From assembly GCF_003026495.1 (NCBI RefSeq), contig NZ_PYMA01000025.1, positions 1 through 55,608 on the forward strand: a DNA stretch of 55,608 bases. Reading direction: 5' to 3'. The notes under the pieces were generated by a model that did not search any database, was not told where the DNA came from, and was given only the letters and a program-made list of their open reading frames with translations. The position numbers and the translations under genes were made by a program. This stretch comes from Photobacterium sanctipauli (GTDB taxonomy: Bacteria > Pseudomonadota > Gammaproteobacteria > Enterobacterales > Vibrionaceae). Shown here piece by piece: positions 36,001 through 44,266 of the stretch (its first letter is position 1; the number at the start of each line of letters is the position of its first letter).

Positions 36001-36845
36001 GCCGCAGCCTGGTCAACCCGCTCCGCCAAGGTCGCCCCAGCTTTTATTGATTGTTGATGCTGCTTGAACACTTGCAGTTGGGCATCAATTTGCTCCACTT
36101 GCTGTTTCAGAGCGGTGGTTTGCGTGTCAAGCGCTTGCTTATCCTCATCCGACAACAAGGCAATATCGCCCAGTTTATCTTGGATCAGCTCTAGCTGCTG
36201 CTTTTCGCCTCTGGCCCGCTCGTAGGCCGCCACCGATAGGCGACCGTATATCTCACCGCCCGTCATTCGTTCCAGCAACGATGCCCGCTCGTCAGCACCG
36301 GCTTTCAAGAAAGCGGCAAAATCGCCCTGCGGCAACATCACTGCACGGCGGAACTGCTCGAAGCTCAAACCAACCAAACGCTCCATCTCAGCTTGCAATT
36401 CGGTTTTCTTGCCCGCGAAACGCTGAGCGGTTTCCAAATTTTCCAACCATTGCTCGGACGCCTGAATTCGGCCATCAGCCTTGCCTCGCGCCCGGCGGAC
36501 GTGCCAGTGGGCACGCCAATGACTGCCATCGTTGGCAACGAAATCCACCTCCGCGTAACCTTCGGCCTTACCGCGCGACAAAATACTGCGCACATCATTG
36601 GCCTTGATCCGGCTCGCATCATCATCGCGGCCGATTTCGGCATCGTTTTTCTTGTTGGACTGCAAGCGCGGGATACGGTCATACAAAGCCAGGCAGATGG
36701 CATCGAGCAGGGTTGACTTACCCGCCCCCGTCTTGCCCGTAATAGCAAATAGCCCCGCCTCACCAAGGCGGCCATGGGCAAAATCGATTTCAAAAGGTTG
36801 TTGTAAGCTGGCAAGGTTCTCGCCACGCAATGCTAGTATTTTCAT
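33060..36845 (-). CDS. sbcC: Nuclease complex ATPase subunit SbcC
   Basis: Rad50-like ATPase that, with SbcD, cuts DNA hairpins and protein-blocked ends. The 1261 residues exceed E. coli SbcC (1048) by about 210, mostly in the coiled coils. Walker A TGKTGAGKSTLLDAI is near residue 40; the zinc hook CPLCGSYDHPY lies mid-protein (about 620) between two long Gln-rich coiled coils; the signature SLSGGESFLVSLALALAL and Walker B FIDEGFGTLD are at the C-terminus. Starts 23 bases after sbcD. Confidence 0.95.
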   Translation of the reverse strand: MKILALRGENLASLQQPFEIDFAHGRLGEAGLFAITGKTGAGKSTLLDAICLALYDRIPRLQSNKKNDAEIGRDDDASRIKANDVRSILSRGKAEGYAEVDFVANDGSHWRAHWHVRRARGKADGRIQASEQWLENLETAQRFAGKKTELQAEMERLVGLSFEQFRRAVMLPQGDFAAFLKAGADERASLLERMTGGEIYGRLSVAAYERARGEKQQLELIQDKLGDIALLSDEDKQALDTQTTALKQQVEQIDAQLQVFKQHQQSIKAGATLAERVDQAAAQQLVAKQQKEAAAPRYTQLTLIEQAQPAQGDFSLLQQAQQQISKVAEAFRIAQANLSREAEQHNASNLQVNRVAAAVKTAEQQWADIEPKLKESAQLDEQISGLREQLSKQEAERQLQSQRQQEQQQKSLALEQQQQGLVQQQTQLTQYFTQQQSFKRIAEQASSVEDNVRQYLAAHRINSGLRSESRQITQDLNDHGQRQTQLAQQSLDLNSQKQVCEHQRQAFDLDRLEAAQQQERGQYTAKQQWRDQLRQGLSGLKEWQSLLRQYDKAAAEQQRAMLAQTSAEQRIAVLKPNILTLSVQHKEVEALLQQSRAVMKLEDYRAELSADEACPLCGSYDHPYAEDNPVVEGLLQTQQARLAELSNQWQEAEAEVKHLTQQCLSEQQRQMALETEVASLKTQIAQLSEQYSPVFTALDVDGDNNLSPNTESQAIDLLAMAWQQQIEQTDETLKQLQRDGELRQRDIHQGRQLDVELQRIQQALNVLTEQQHGLAQQLTQWQSRLQSIEEQQAVQSAILNDRALALTEQYGSEAWLAQLKQHGEEAFFTQLRANVEEYLTNQKALEAADKQLADLAPQLAEQQGQVRTVLQRVAEIDKLVSSLVSEIEQRWQVRIALIGEDSLQDLEAKQKQALHTQQTDLEQALQHQRLSGEAMAGAEAALTSVKQQQAEANQALEQQQTSWAAWLEKFALGHDEMVSLLSKGGVWLEQEREALKRIELALAAANTVLAERELAVVEHLPTIELAKQWLSDHDINFEQVGNTEKIAVVAAWLEQKAELDEQIFQGRQRLAQAKQAELQSGELTAQLKDQQVTTELWLQMSELIGSATGNKFRTLAQGLTLQQLVVLANEHLQELAPRYALQPVPNSPLALQVVDHDMGDEVRSVESLSGGESFLVSLALALALASLAADTRQLGSLFIDEGFGTLDPDSLEMALACLDALQADGRQIGVISHVGTLVERIGVQVAVEAQGGGRSQIQVRG

Positions 36846-36868
36846 CGTTATTATTCTCGTACTATCCG

Positions 36869-38116
36869 TTACTGCGGCCTGGTAATTTCTTCGTCGTCCA
36901 CTTGCGCCAACAGGCTTTCAAATGCCTCGGCCATGGCGGTGTCGGGCTCGCCCTGGAACTTGTTGGCCCAGCTCAGGCCAAATACCTGCTGCGGGGTCAC
37001 CTCCGATAAGCGGCGCTGCCCCAGCCCCTCGGATTGTTGACGCTCTGGGTAATGCGGGGTGATTTTAGCCAACCGCACCGCCTTGCCCTCAATCGCTTCC
37101 AGTACTTTTTCACGCAGCAACGCTTGCGGTTTATCAAGCAGGATATGTACTTCAAGATAGGGCTGCTGCTCGCGCGGGCACGCTTCGCATTCCAAAGCGG
37201 CTAACTCCTGCAAGACTTGCTCTAACGGCGCTGGCGATGCTGGCACCTTGAGCATGCCAACCGCCCGGGGAACCGCTAGCGATTCAATATCACTCACGTC
37301 ACCTTGCTCTAATTCCACCAGCACCACCTGATGGTTGTAGCCCCGCTCGGACATCGACAGCGGCAGCGGTGAGCCGCTGTAGCGCACATGTTCTTTTTTC
37401 GCCACGCGCTGAGCCAGATGAAGGTGCCCCAACGCCACATAGGCCATATCGTCGGGGAAAATACTGGCTGGCAGGGCATGCTGGTTGCCGCCAAGTACCC
37501 GCCGCTCTGACATTTCCGATAACTTGCCCGAGGCCATATAGGCGTGCCCCATCCCAATCAAGGCTTGGCCTTCCTGCTGGTGCTCACTGGCAGCCACGGT
37601 CATTTCGGCATACAGGGTCTCCACCCCTTTGATCAGGCGGTCATCGTCCTCGTTTAGATCATCGGTACGCAAATCGGCACTGCGCAAAAAAGGGACTGCC
37701 AGCACCCAAGCCGCTTGCTGGCCCGATTTATCGTTCAACGGCACCAGCATTCGCTCGGTATCCAAGCTGCCGTCAAGGTGGCGATGGATCCCCCCAACCA
37801 TGTGCAAGTCAAACGCCTTCAACAGCTCATGGGGAGCATCCAGCTTGCTTGGCGAGTCATGGTTTCCTCCCACCATCACCACATCCAGCTCAGGCATGGT
37901 TTTCGCCAGCCGGGCCATAAAGCGGTATAGCATCCGCCACGCGCTGGCTGGCGGGTTGGCGGTATCAAAAATATCCCCTGCCACCAGCAGTGCATCAACC
38001 TGCTGTTGCTCTAGTGTATCGGCTAACCAATCAAGGAAGCATTGGTGCTCATAGTCACGCGAGTAACCATGAAGTTGGTGGCCTAGGTGCCAGTCGGAGG
38101 TATGGAGGATTTTCAT
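36869..38116 (-). CDS. sbcD: Nuclease complex exonuclease subunit SbcD
   Basis: Mre11-like Mn-dependent nuclease working with SbcC. Start at 38116 (MKILHTSDWHLGHQL) gives 415 residues; the frame runs 59 codons further upstream without family support and into the rdgC leader. Metal-binding motifs are HTSDWHLG, LVAGDIFDTANPP, VMVGGNHDSP, and YVALGHLHLAQ. The 23-base gap to sbcC makes an operon. Divergent from rdgC. Confidence 0.95.
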   Translation of the reverse strand: MKILHTSDWHLGHQLHGYSRDYEHQCFLDWLADTLEQQQVDALLVAGDIFDTANPPASAWRMLYRFMARLAKTMPELDVVMVGGNHDSPSKLDAPHELLKAFDLHMVGGIHRHLDGSLDTERMLVPLNDKSGQQAAWVLAVPFLRSADLRTDDLNEDDDRLIKGVETLYAEMTVAASEHQQEGQALIGMGHAYMASGKLSEMSERRVLGGNQHALPASIFPDDMAYVALGHLHLAQRVAKKEHVRYSGSPLPLSMSERGYNHQVVLVELEQGDVSDIESLAVPRAVGMLKVPASPAPLEQVLQELAALECEACPREQQPYLEVHILLDKPQALLREKVLEAIEGKAVRLAKITPHYPERQQSEGLGQRRLSEVTPQQVFGLSWANKFQGEPDTAMAEAFESLLAQVDDEEITRPQ

Positions 38117-38267
38117 GACAAATGTCTCTGACCTATGGGGAAAACTAGGCTGATTGTACCGCACTTTTTCACGCCCAATAGCCGTGTTAAACAGAAAAAT
38201 TAAGACAAACCCAAGCCAATGCAATAAGATTGACAGCCAAATGCACAACCAAGGATCTGTAACAGCC

Positions 38268-39182
38268 ATGATGTGGTTTAAAAACGTACTCACCTATCGC
38301 TTCAGCCGTGAAATCGACCTTAACCCTGACCAATTGGAAAAGCAGCTTGAGGAGTTTCGCTTCACCCCTTGCGGCAGCCAAGATCAGCAGAAGTTCGGTT
38401 GGGTACATGCGCTGGGTAAGCACGGCGATATGTTCACCCATGTTATTGGTGACAACATCCTGATTTGTGCGCGCAAAGAAGAAAAAATGCTACCAGCATC
38501 AGTGATCAAAGAATCGCTGAATGAAAAAGTCGAAGCCCAAGAGCTGGAGCAGGGTCGCAAGCTAAAGAAAAGCGAGAAAGACACCATCAAAGACGAAATC
38601 GTGATGGATCTACTCCCGCGTGCATTTAGCCGCAAGAGCCAAACCTATGCGCTAATCATGCCGAAGCTGGGCTATGTGCTGGTTGATGCTGGCAGCTTCA
38701 AGAAAGCCGAAGACATGCTGGCACTGCTGCGCAAATCTATCGGCAGCTTGCCTGTTATTCCGGTGACCCCGGAAAAACCGGCAGAGCTAACAATGACCGA
38801 ATGGGTTCGCTCGAATACCTCGCCTAATGGCTTCACGATTGGCGAAGAAGCCGAGCTAAAAGCGATTCTTGAAGATGGCGGTGTGATCCGCTGTAAGCAG
38901 CAAGATCTGGCTTGCGACGAAATCCTGGCCCACATCGAAGCAGACAAGCTGGTAACCAAGCTGGCTATCAACTGGCAAGACCGTATCGATTTCGTGCTAA
39001 GCGATGACATGTCGGTTAAGCGCCTTAAGTTCTCGGACGAGCTAAAAGATCAAAACGATGATATCGACCGCGAAGACATGGCGCAGCGTATCGATGCCGA
39101 TCTATCCCTGATGGCAGGCGAATTCTCAGCCTTCTTGCCTAACCTGTTCGAAGTACTGGGTGGGCTAGAAGCCAAAGCGTAA
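38268..39182 (+). CDS. rdgC: Recombination-associated protein RdgC
   Basis: DNA-binding ring protein that limits RecA activity, cytoplasmic/nucleoid. I start at 38268 (MMWFKNVLTYRFSREI), preceded by AAGGAT at about 11 bases, giving 304 residues as in E. coli (303); the longer frame from 38154 overlaps the sbcD promoter region. Family segments include FGWVHALGKHGDMFTHV, LPRAFSRKSQTYALI and ILAHIEADKLVTKLAINW. Its neighbour divergent from sbcDC is usual in Vibrionaceae. Confidence 0.96.
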   Translation: MMWFKNVLTYRFSREIDLNPDQLEKQLEEFRFTPCGSQDQQKFGWVHALGKHGDMFTHVIGDNILICARKEEKMLPASVIKESLNEKVEAQELEQGRKLKKSEKDTIKDEIVMDLLPRAFSRKSQTYALIMPKLGYVLVDAGSFKKAEDMLALLRKSIGSLPVIPVTPEKPAELTMTEWVRSNTSPNGFTIGEEAELKAILEDGGVIRCKQQDLACDEILAHIEADKLVTKLAINWQDRIDFVLSDDMSVKRLKFSDELKDQNDDIDREDMAQRIDADLSLMAGEFSAFLPNLFEVLGGLEAKA

Positions 39183-39212
39183 TTTCCGCTTTCCAACCTC
39201 GGGAATTAAATC

Positions 39213-39254
39213 AGCGAGAAACAGCAGCGACAGCCTGCTCTTTCTCGCTTTTTT
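39213..39254 (+). terminator. rdgC terminator
   Basis: AGCGAGAAA and TTTCTCGCT arms with inner GCAG/CTGC pairing, followed by six T residues on plus. Confidence 0.88.
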
Positions 39255-39364
39255 ATGCCGTTTTCGTTGCCATTGTGCTGTCGATCACAGTAAAATCCCG
39301 CCTCACATCCGTATCCCACTGCGATACGGCCTGATTTGCAATCAGACACTGGAATATAAGAGCT

Positions 39365-40753
39365 ATGTTTAAACCTGAATTGTTATCGCCTGCGGGCAGC
39401 CTAAAAAACATGCGTTACGCGTTTGCCTACGGTGCAGATGCGGTCTATGCGGGCCAACCACGTTACAGCCTTCGCGTTCGTAACAACGAGTTCAACCACG
39501 AAAACCTAAAAATCGGTATCGACGAAGCGCATGCCCAAGGCAAGAAGCTATACGTGGTATGTAACATTCAGCCGCATAACTCTAAGCTAAAAACCTTTAT
39601 CCGCGACCTTAAGCCTATCGTCGACATGGGCCCTGATGCCCTGATCATGTCTGACCCGGGTCTTATCATGATGGTTCGCGAGAGCTTCCCTGAAATGCCG
39701 ATCCACCTATCGGTACAGGCCAATGCTGTTAACTGGGCGACGGTTAAGTTCTGGTCAACCCAAGGTGTTGAGCGCGTGATCCTATCCCGTGAGCTTTCAC
39801 TGGAAGAAATCGAAGAGATCCGCGAGCACTGCCCAGAAACCGAACTAGAAATCTTTGTTCACGGTGCACTATGCATGGCTTACTCTGGCCGCTGCCTACT
39901 ATCTGGTTACATCAACAAGCGTGACCCGAACCAAGGTACTTGCACCAACGCATGCCGCTGGGAATACAAAACTGAAAAAGCGACTGAAAATGACGCTGGC
40001 CAGATTGTCGAAGTACAAGATGCGGGTGTTCAGGTTCAAGAAGCAGAGCGTCCGGACAATACGCTTGGTCTAGGCAAGCCAACTGACGAAGTGGTATTGC
40101 TAAGCGAAGCACACCGCCCAGAAGAAAAAATGGCGGCATTCGAAGACGAGCACGGCACTTACATCATGAACTCAAAAGACTTGCGCGCTGTTCAGCACGT
40201 TGAGCGTTTGACGAAGATGGGTGTTCACTCGCTGAAAATCGAAGGCCGTACCAAGTCTTTCTACTACTGTGCCCGTACCGCTCAGGTTTACCGCAAAGCA
40301 ATCGACGATGCTGTTGAAGGCAAGCCATTTGACGAGAGCCTAATGGGTACACTGGAAAGCTTGGCACACCGTGGTTACACCGAAGGTTTCCTTCGCCGCC
40401 ACACCCATGATGCGTACCAGAACTACGATTACGGCTACTCGATCTCTGATTCACAACAATTCGTTGGCGAATTTACCGGCAAGCGCCGCGGCGATTTGGC
40501 CGAAGTTGAAGTGAAGAACAAGTTCATTGTTGGTGACAGCCTAGAAGTAATGACACCGCAAGGTAACGTGATCTTCAACCTAGAGACAATGGAAAACCGC
40601 AAGTCTGAAGTGATTGATGACGCAAAAGGTAACGGCCACTTCGTGTTCATTCCTGTACCACAGGACATGGATCTAGAATACGGTTTGCTGATGCGTAACC
40701 TAAACTCAGGTGAGAACACCCGTAACCCACACGCTCCGAAAGACGGTAAATAA
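39365..40753 (+). CDS. yegQ: U32-family tRNA hydroxylation protein TrhP (YegQ)
   Basis: Peptidase-U32 family protein of 462 residues; its E. coli relative TrhP/YegQ is needed for 5-hydroxyuridine at tRNA position 34 and is not known to be a protease. N-terminal PELLSPAGSLKNMRYAFAYGADAVYAG and the U32 signature EIFVHGALCMAYSGRC with the following Cys-containing YINKRDPNQGTCTNACRW are clear (iron-sulfur ligands likely). yfhL, a ferredoxin linked to the same pathway in E. coli, follows by five bases. Confidence 0.94.
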   Translation: MFKPELLSPAGSLKNMRYAFAYGADAVYAGQPRYSLRVRNNEFNHENLKIGIDEAHAQGKKLYVVCNIQPHNSKLKTFIRDLKPIVDMGPDALIMSDPGLIMMVRESFPEMPIHLSVQANAVNWATVKFWSTQGVERVILSRELSLEEIEEIREHCPETELEIFVHGALCMAYSGRCLLSGYINKRDPNQGTCTNACRWEYKTEKATENDAGQIVEVQDAGVQVQEAERPDNTLGLGKPTDEVVLLSEAHRPEEKMAAFEDEHGTYIMNSKDLRAVQHVERLTKMGVHSLKIEGRTKSFYYCARTAQVYRKAIDDAVEGKPFDESLMGTLESLAHRGYTEGFLRRHTHDAYQNYDYGYSISDSQQFVGEFTGKRRGDLAEVEVKNKFIVGDSLEVMTPQGNVIFNLETMENRKSEVIDDAKGNGHFVFIPVPQDMDLEYGLLMRNLNSGENTRNPHAPKDGK

Positions 40754-40758
40754 TCGCC

Positions 40759-41013
40759 ATGGCGTTATTGATCACCAAAAAATGCATTAACTGTGACATG
40801 TGTGATCCCGAGTGCCCGAACGAGGCGATCACCATGGGTGATTCGATCTACGAGATCGACCCGGACAAATGCACCGAGTGCAAGGGCCACTACGACAAGC
40901 CAACCTGCCAGTCGGTTTGCCCTATCACCAACTGCATCATTACCGACCCGGACAATGTCGAAAGTGATGACGAGCTATTCGAAAAGTTCGTGAAGCTTCA
41001 AGGTCTGGCATAA
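40759..41013 (+). CDS. yfhL: 2[4Fe-4S] ferredoxin YfhL
   Basis: An 84-residue ferredoxin with cysteine motifs CINCDMCDPECP and CTECKGHYDKPTCQSVCP, the second with the long insertion typical of the YfhL/Alvin family, plus an acidic C-terminal helix. It is five bases after yegQ, so it may supply electrons for that tRNA modification (inference supported by operon). Confidence 0.95.
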   Translation: MALLITKKCINCDMCDPECPNEAITMGDSIYEIDPDKCTECKGHYDKPTCQSVCPITNCIITDPDNVESDDELFEKFVKLQGLA

Positions 41014-41032
41014 GCACAGCGAATGCAGAACG

Positions 41033-41070
41033 AAAAAAAGCGCCACTTCATAACGAAGTGGCGCTTTTTT
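41033..41070. terminator. Bidirectional terminator between yfhL and the receptor gene
   Basis: AGCGCCACTTC-ATAAC-GAAGTGGCGCT stem, with A-run before and T-run after (seven A, six T), so it works for both convergent genes. Confidence 0.94.
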
Positions 41071-41119
41071 ATCATTAGCAACTCACTATTTAGAATAGCT
41101 AGACCTAGAAAGCATAAAC

Positions 41120-43054
41120 CTAGAAAGCGTAGGCCGCGCTAAAGCGGATATCACGGCCAGCTTCAAGGGTACCTTGGGCAACCTCACCGTTGTTACCATA
41201 GCTCGCATGAGAGCGGTAAGCTTTATCAAACAAGTTCTTCACCGTCAGGGTCAAGGTCAGATCTTCATTGGCCATTGGCATCCACTGGGCGTAGATGTCA
41301 TGTACCGCGTAACCCGGCTTCTCTTCATAACCTTCAGCCACTTCGGTCAGACGCTCAACATAGCGGCCGCTATAGCCAATGTCCAAACCATCAAATACCT
41401 GATAGCCAACATCCGCTACCCAAGTATCGCCAATTGCGGTACCGATCCCCTTGGTATCATCATTCAATGGCTCGCCATTCAACTCAGGTCGCGACTGGTT
41501 GTAGCTCAAACTGGTTGTCAAAGCCAACCAGTTATAGCCAACTCTTGCGGTAAAGCCCTTGGTCTCAAGTTCGCCTAAGTTGTCCAGTTCACGGGCCTCT
41601 GTCTCGCCAACAACATCCTCAACTTTAGTGACATAAGCCGTCGCCGATGCAGTAAAGCCGTTATTTACCCAGTTGACACCTAACTCAGTATTTTTCGCCC
41701 TTTCTTCTTTGCGATCGGCACTACTGTTAGAGCCATCAAGCTTAAAGATTTCACGTACCTGCGCACCACGTACGGCTTCAGCATAACCACCGTAAACCGA
41801 CAGCCCAGAAATCACTTCATACGTTAGGCTAACATTCGGGCTAAAACCACTGTGATCTAGGCTTGGGCCATTCGACTCATCAAGTTCATACTCGTCGTAA
41901 CGGCCCCCAAGGCTCAGCAGAAGCGTATCAATCAGATAGATGTCGCCTTGGGCGTAAACACCCTTAACCTTGCCTTCATCTTTGTCCGAGCCATAAATCG
42001 GGCTGCCAAGATAACCCTCATCATCTCGGTATTCCACACCGTAAATCAGCTTGTGCTTATCAGCAAACGTACTGGTATTGCGGATATCCGCACCGTAGCT
42101 TTTCGCTTCGCCGAGATAATCGCCCCAAGGACCATCAATATGCTCTAGCGATGTTTCAGTGCCGTATACCGTGATATCCAACGACACCCAAGGATTGTTA
42201 GCAGGATCGAACAGGTAATTACCAGTATAAGTCTCGCGGATCATTTCTTGGTTGATCGGCTCATTCTTAAAGCTCGGCACCCACTGCGGACGGTGGTAGC
42301 GGAAAGCTTCGTCTTCGCGGCGATCATAGCTAAGTGTCAGCTTTTGCGACTCGGTAAACTCACCGACCAACTTCACAAAGCCAACTTTGTTCTCGGCCTC
42401 AGTATGTGGCTGCTCATCACCGTTACCATCGGTGAAATTACCCAAGTCACTGTAAGAGAGCGTTGCCAGCGCGCTGATCTTATCCGTTAAGTAACCATAA
42501 CCGCTAAGACTGGTCTTGTACCCTTCGGTATTATCGTAATAGCCCGCTTTCACCAAAGCTCCATAGCGCTGGTCGCCCCAAAGCAGATCCGACGGATCTT
42601 TTGTCTTGAAACGTATTGCACCACCCAGTGCACCGGCACCATCTGTTGCACGGCCAGCACCCGCCGACACCTCAACCTGCTGCAAAAGCTCAGGCTCGAT
42701 AGAAAGTTGCCCTTGGTGGTGGTAGATGTAACCAGATTGGGTTGCGCCATCAATAGACACATTGAGCATGGTATCTTCCAGGCCACGCACATAAATTTTC
42801 TGCGATACACTCGAGCCGCCACCAACACTGACTTCTGGGTCGGTACGGAAGATATCACTTAAATCATTTGCCTGGCGCTTCTGGAGTTGATCGGCATCGA
42901 TAATTACTTCAGGTAGGGAAGTGACGCGACCTGTCACCACCATGGTTTCATCTGTGCCATCAGACTCTGTTTGAGCATGGGCTGGGGAGATAAATAATGC
43001 AGAGCTTATCGCTGTGCTAAGGAGAGTTAGTGAAAATGTACGGCCTTGTATCAT
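41120..43054 (-). CDS. TonB-dependent outer-membrane receptor, probably ferric-siderophore
   Basis: A 644-residue outer-membrane transporter. Signal peptide ends AHA (residue 27), then a TonB-box-like ETMVVTG (about 36-42), plug domain (about 48-160: LSDIFRTDPEVSVGGG, KIYVRGLEDTMLNVSIDG, GAGALGGAIRFKTKD), and a 22-strand barrel ending in FSAAYAF. Strand sequences and length also allow a haem-type receptor. A Fur box lies directly before the start, and it is the last minus-strand gene of the petrobactin-type locus, so uptake of the ferric siderophore made there is the natural guess. Confidence 0.87.
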   Translation of the reverse strand: MIQGRTFSLTLLSTAISSALFISPAHAQTESDGTDETMVVTGRVTSLPEVIIDADQLQKRQANDLSDIFRTDPEVSVGGGSSVSQKIYVRGLEDTMLNVSIDGATQSGYIYHHQGQLSIEPELLQQVEVSAGAGRATDGAGALGGAIRFKTKDPSDLLWGDQRYGALVKAGYYDNTEGYKTSLSGYGYLTDKISALATLSYSDLGNFTDGNGDEQPHTEAENKVGFVKLVGEFTESQKLTLSYDRREDEAFRYHRPQWVPSFKNEPINQEMIRETYTGNYLFDPANNPWVSLDITVYGTETSLEHIDGPWGDYLGEAKSYGADIRNTSTFADKHKLIYGVEYRDDEGYLGSPIYGSDKDEGKVKGVYAQGDIYLIDTLLLSLGGRYDEYELDESNGPSLDHSGFSPNVSLTYEVISGLSVYGGYAEAVRGAQVREIFKLDGSNSSADRKEERAKNTELGVNWVNNGFTASATAYVTKVEDVVGETEARELDNLGELETKGFTARVGYNWLALTTSLSYNQSRPELNGEPLNDDTKGIGTAIGDTWVADVGYQVFDGLDIGYSGRYVERLTEVAEGYEEKPGYAVHDIYAQWMPMANEDLTLTLTVKNLFDKAYRSHASYGNNGEVAQGTLEAGRDIRFSAAYAF

Positions 43055-43067
43055 GGTTCAGTCCAGT

Positions 43068-43086
43068 ATTAATGAGAATCATTATC
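43068..43086 (-). promoter_or_regulatory. Fur box before the TonB receptor
   Basis: ATTAATGAGAATCATTATC on the plus strand matches 16 of 19 positions of the Fur consensus GATAATGATAATCATTATC. It lies 14-32 bases before the receptor ATG. The rest of the gap 43087-43397 shows no gene. Confidence 0.85.
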
Positions 43087-43397
43087 ATAGGCAGACCATT
43101 TTCTAGACTTCGCAACGCATGTAAACAAAGTTTACAACTGTTACAAATAATTATCTTTTGGAACAATCATGTATATCCTTAACACATAACTACACAGTTA
43201 GCCTGTCGGCGCTATTTTAGTGGCGTATAAATGAAGCGCTAAACCAACCGCGGGCTGGACTTAAGCCATTAGATAGAGCAATTCAAGATACTTTCTAGAT
43301 GTTGCCATTGGTGAAGTTATTGAGGTAAAGAACTGATGAGGCTTCCCCCACCAGTTGGCTTTGCGAAGAAAAAAGGAATGAAGTAATAGGGTGTTAT

Positions 43398-44120
43398 CTA
43401 TGCAAAGCTATAGCCTTTACCATGGAGGGTTTGCAGCCGATGAGCAGGCATGCCTGCTGCGGTGAGTTTTTTTCTTATCCGGCTTAAGTGCATATCCAAG
43501 CTTCGGTCGTACAAGGTATATTCCCGCTCCAATACTTGACGGTACAAATATGGCTTAGGTAGCACCTCGCTGTGCTGGGCAACCAAGGTCCAGAGCAACT
43601 TAAACTGTATCGGCGTCATGGTGACTTCCTGGTTGGCAAAGCTAACACGCATAGAATGGCGATCCATCTCCAGCTCATCAAACACCATTGACTTACCGAA
43701 TACCTCAGGTTGGGCTATGGGCTTGGTTCGTCGTAAAATGGCTTCAATCCGATAGCTCAACTCCTGTACCGAACGCTCTGCGGGCATGTAGTCATCTGCC
43801 CCAAAACGGAAGCCTGTCATGGCTTCTGCTTGCTGATCCTCCCGGGTCAGTAAAATAATGGGTAAAGCCGTGGTGCGGCGACACCTTTTTAATAAGGTCC
43901 AATCTCGCATTTCTGGTAACTGCATCGAAAGAACCACCAAGCTGATTGCTTGCCCCCTTAATGCTGAATCTATTTCAATGCCTTGGCAGCACCGCTTAAC
44001 CATATAGCCATCTTGCCATAACCTCTCACATATGCGCTGACTATACTCCTCATTCGGTTCGGCCACCAAAATAGTAATTGGCTGGGCCACATGCTTTCTT
44101 TTTATAACACTCATTTCCAT
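43398..44120 (-). CDS. OmpR-type regulator with degenerate receiver domain
   Basis: About 240 residues from the preferred ATG (44120; 44114 also possible): a receiver-like domain (15-130) and a winged-helix output (about 145-240; MTPIQFKLLWTLVAQ, SLDMHLSRIRKKL, LQTLHGKGYSFA). The phosphoacceptor position reads VVLSMQLPEM, with Ser65 in place of Asp. The acidic pocket is AEPN instead of VEDE, and the conserved KPF lysine is lost (DDYMPAERS). So it is unlikely to be controlled by phosphorylation; no sensor kinase is adjacent. The Fur box before it and its place between asbF and the receptor suggest control of siderophore genes, which is inference. The longer frame to 44180 would include the Fur box. 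Confidence 0.85.
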   Translation of the reverse strand: MEMSVIKRKHVAQPITILVAEPNEEYSQRICERLWQDGYMVKRCCQGIEIDSALRGQAISLVVLSMQLPEMRDWTLLKRCRRTTALPIILLTREDQQAEAMTGFRFGADDYMPAERSVQELSYRIEAILRRTKPIAQPEVFGKSMVFDELEMDRHSMRVSFANQEVTMTPIQFKLLWTLVAQHSEVLPKPYLYRQVLEREYTLYDRSLDMHLSRIRKKLTAAGMPAHRLQTLHGKGYSFA

Positions 44121-44137
44121 TGACTTTATTATTGAAG

Positions 44138-44170
44138 GCTTAATGATATTAATTATCAATATCATTAAGC
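44138..44170 (-). promoter_or_regulatory. Fur box inside a 13-bp perfect inverted repeat
   Basis: Perfect 13-base arms GCTTAATGATATT / AATATCATTAAGC are separated by AATTATC. On the minus strand the core GATATTGATAATTAATATC (44145-44163) matches 16 of 19 Fur consensus positions. It lies 18-50 bases before the regulator ATG and downstream of asbF. Confidence 0.85.
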
Positions 44171-44266
44171 TTAATTCCACTTCTTATCACAACTATTAGC
44201 TTAATTTCATATCCTTATTTTTTGGGGTGCGTCACATTTTTCATTATACCACTATAAAAAGTATGG

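Noticed and set aside
38117..38293. Longer N-terminus of SbcD and overlapping longer RdgC
   Set aside because: Both extensions overlap each other in the divergent promoter region and lack family similarity.
44121..44180. Longer N-terminus of the OmpR-type regulator
   Set aside because: It would put the Fur box and the palindrome inside the coding region and has no family match.
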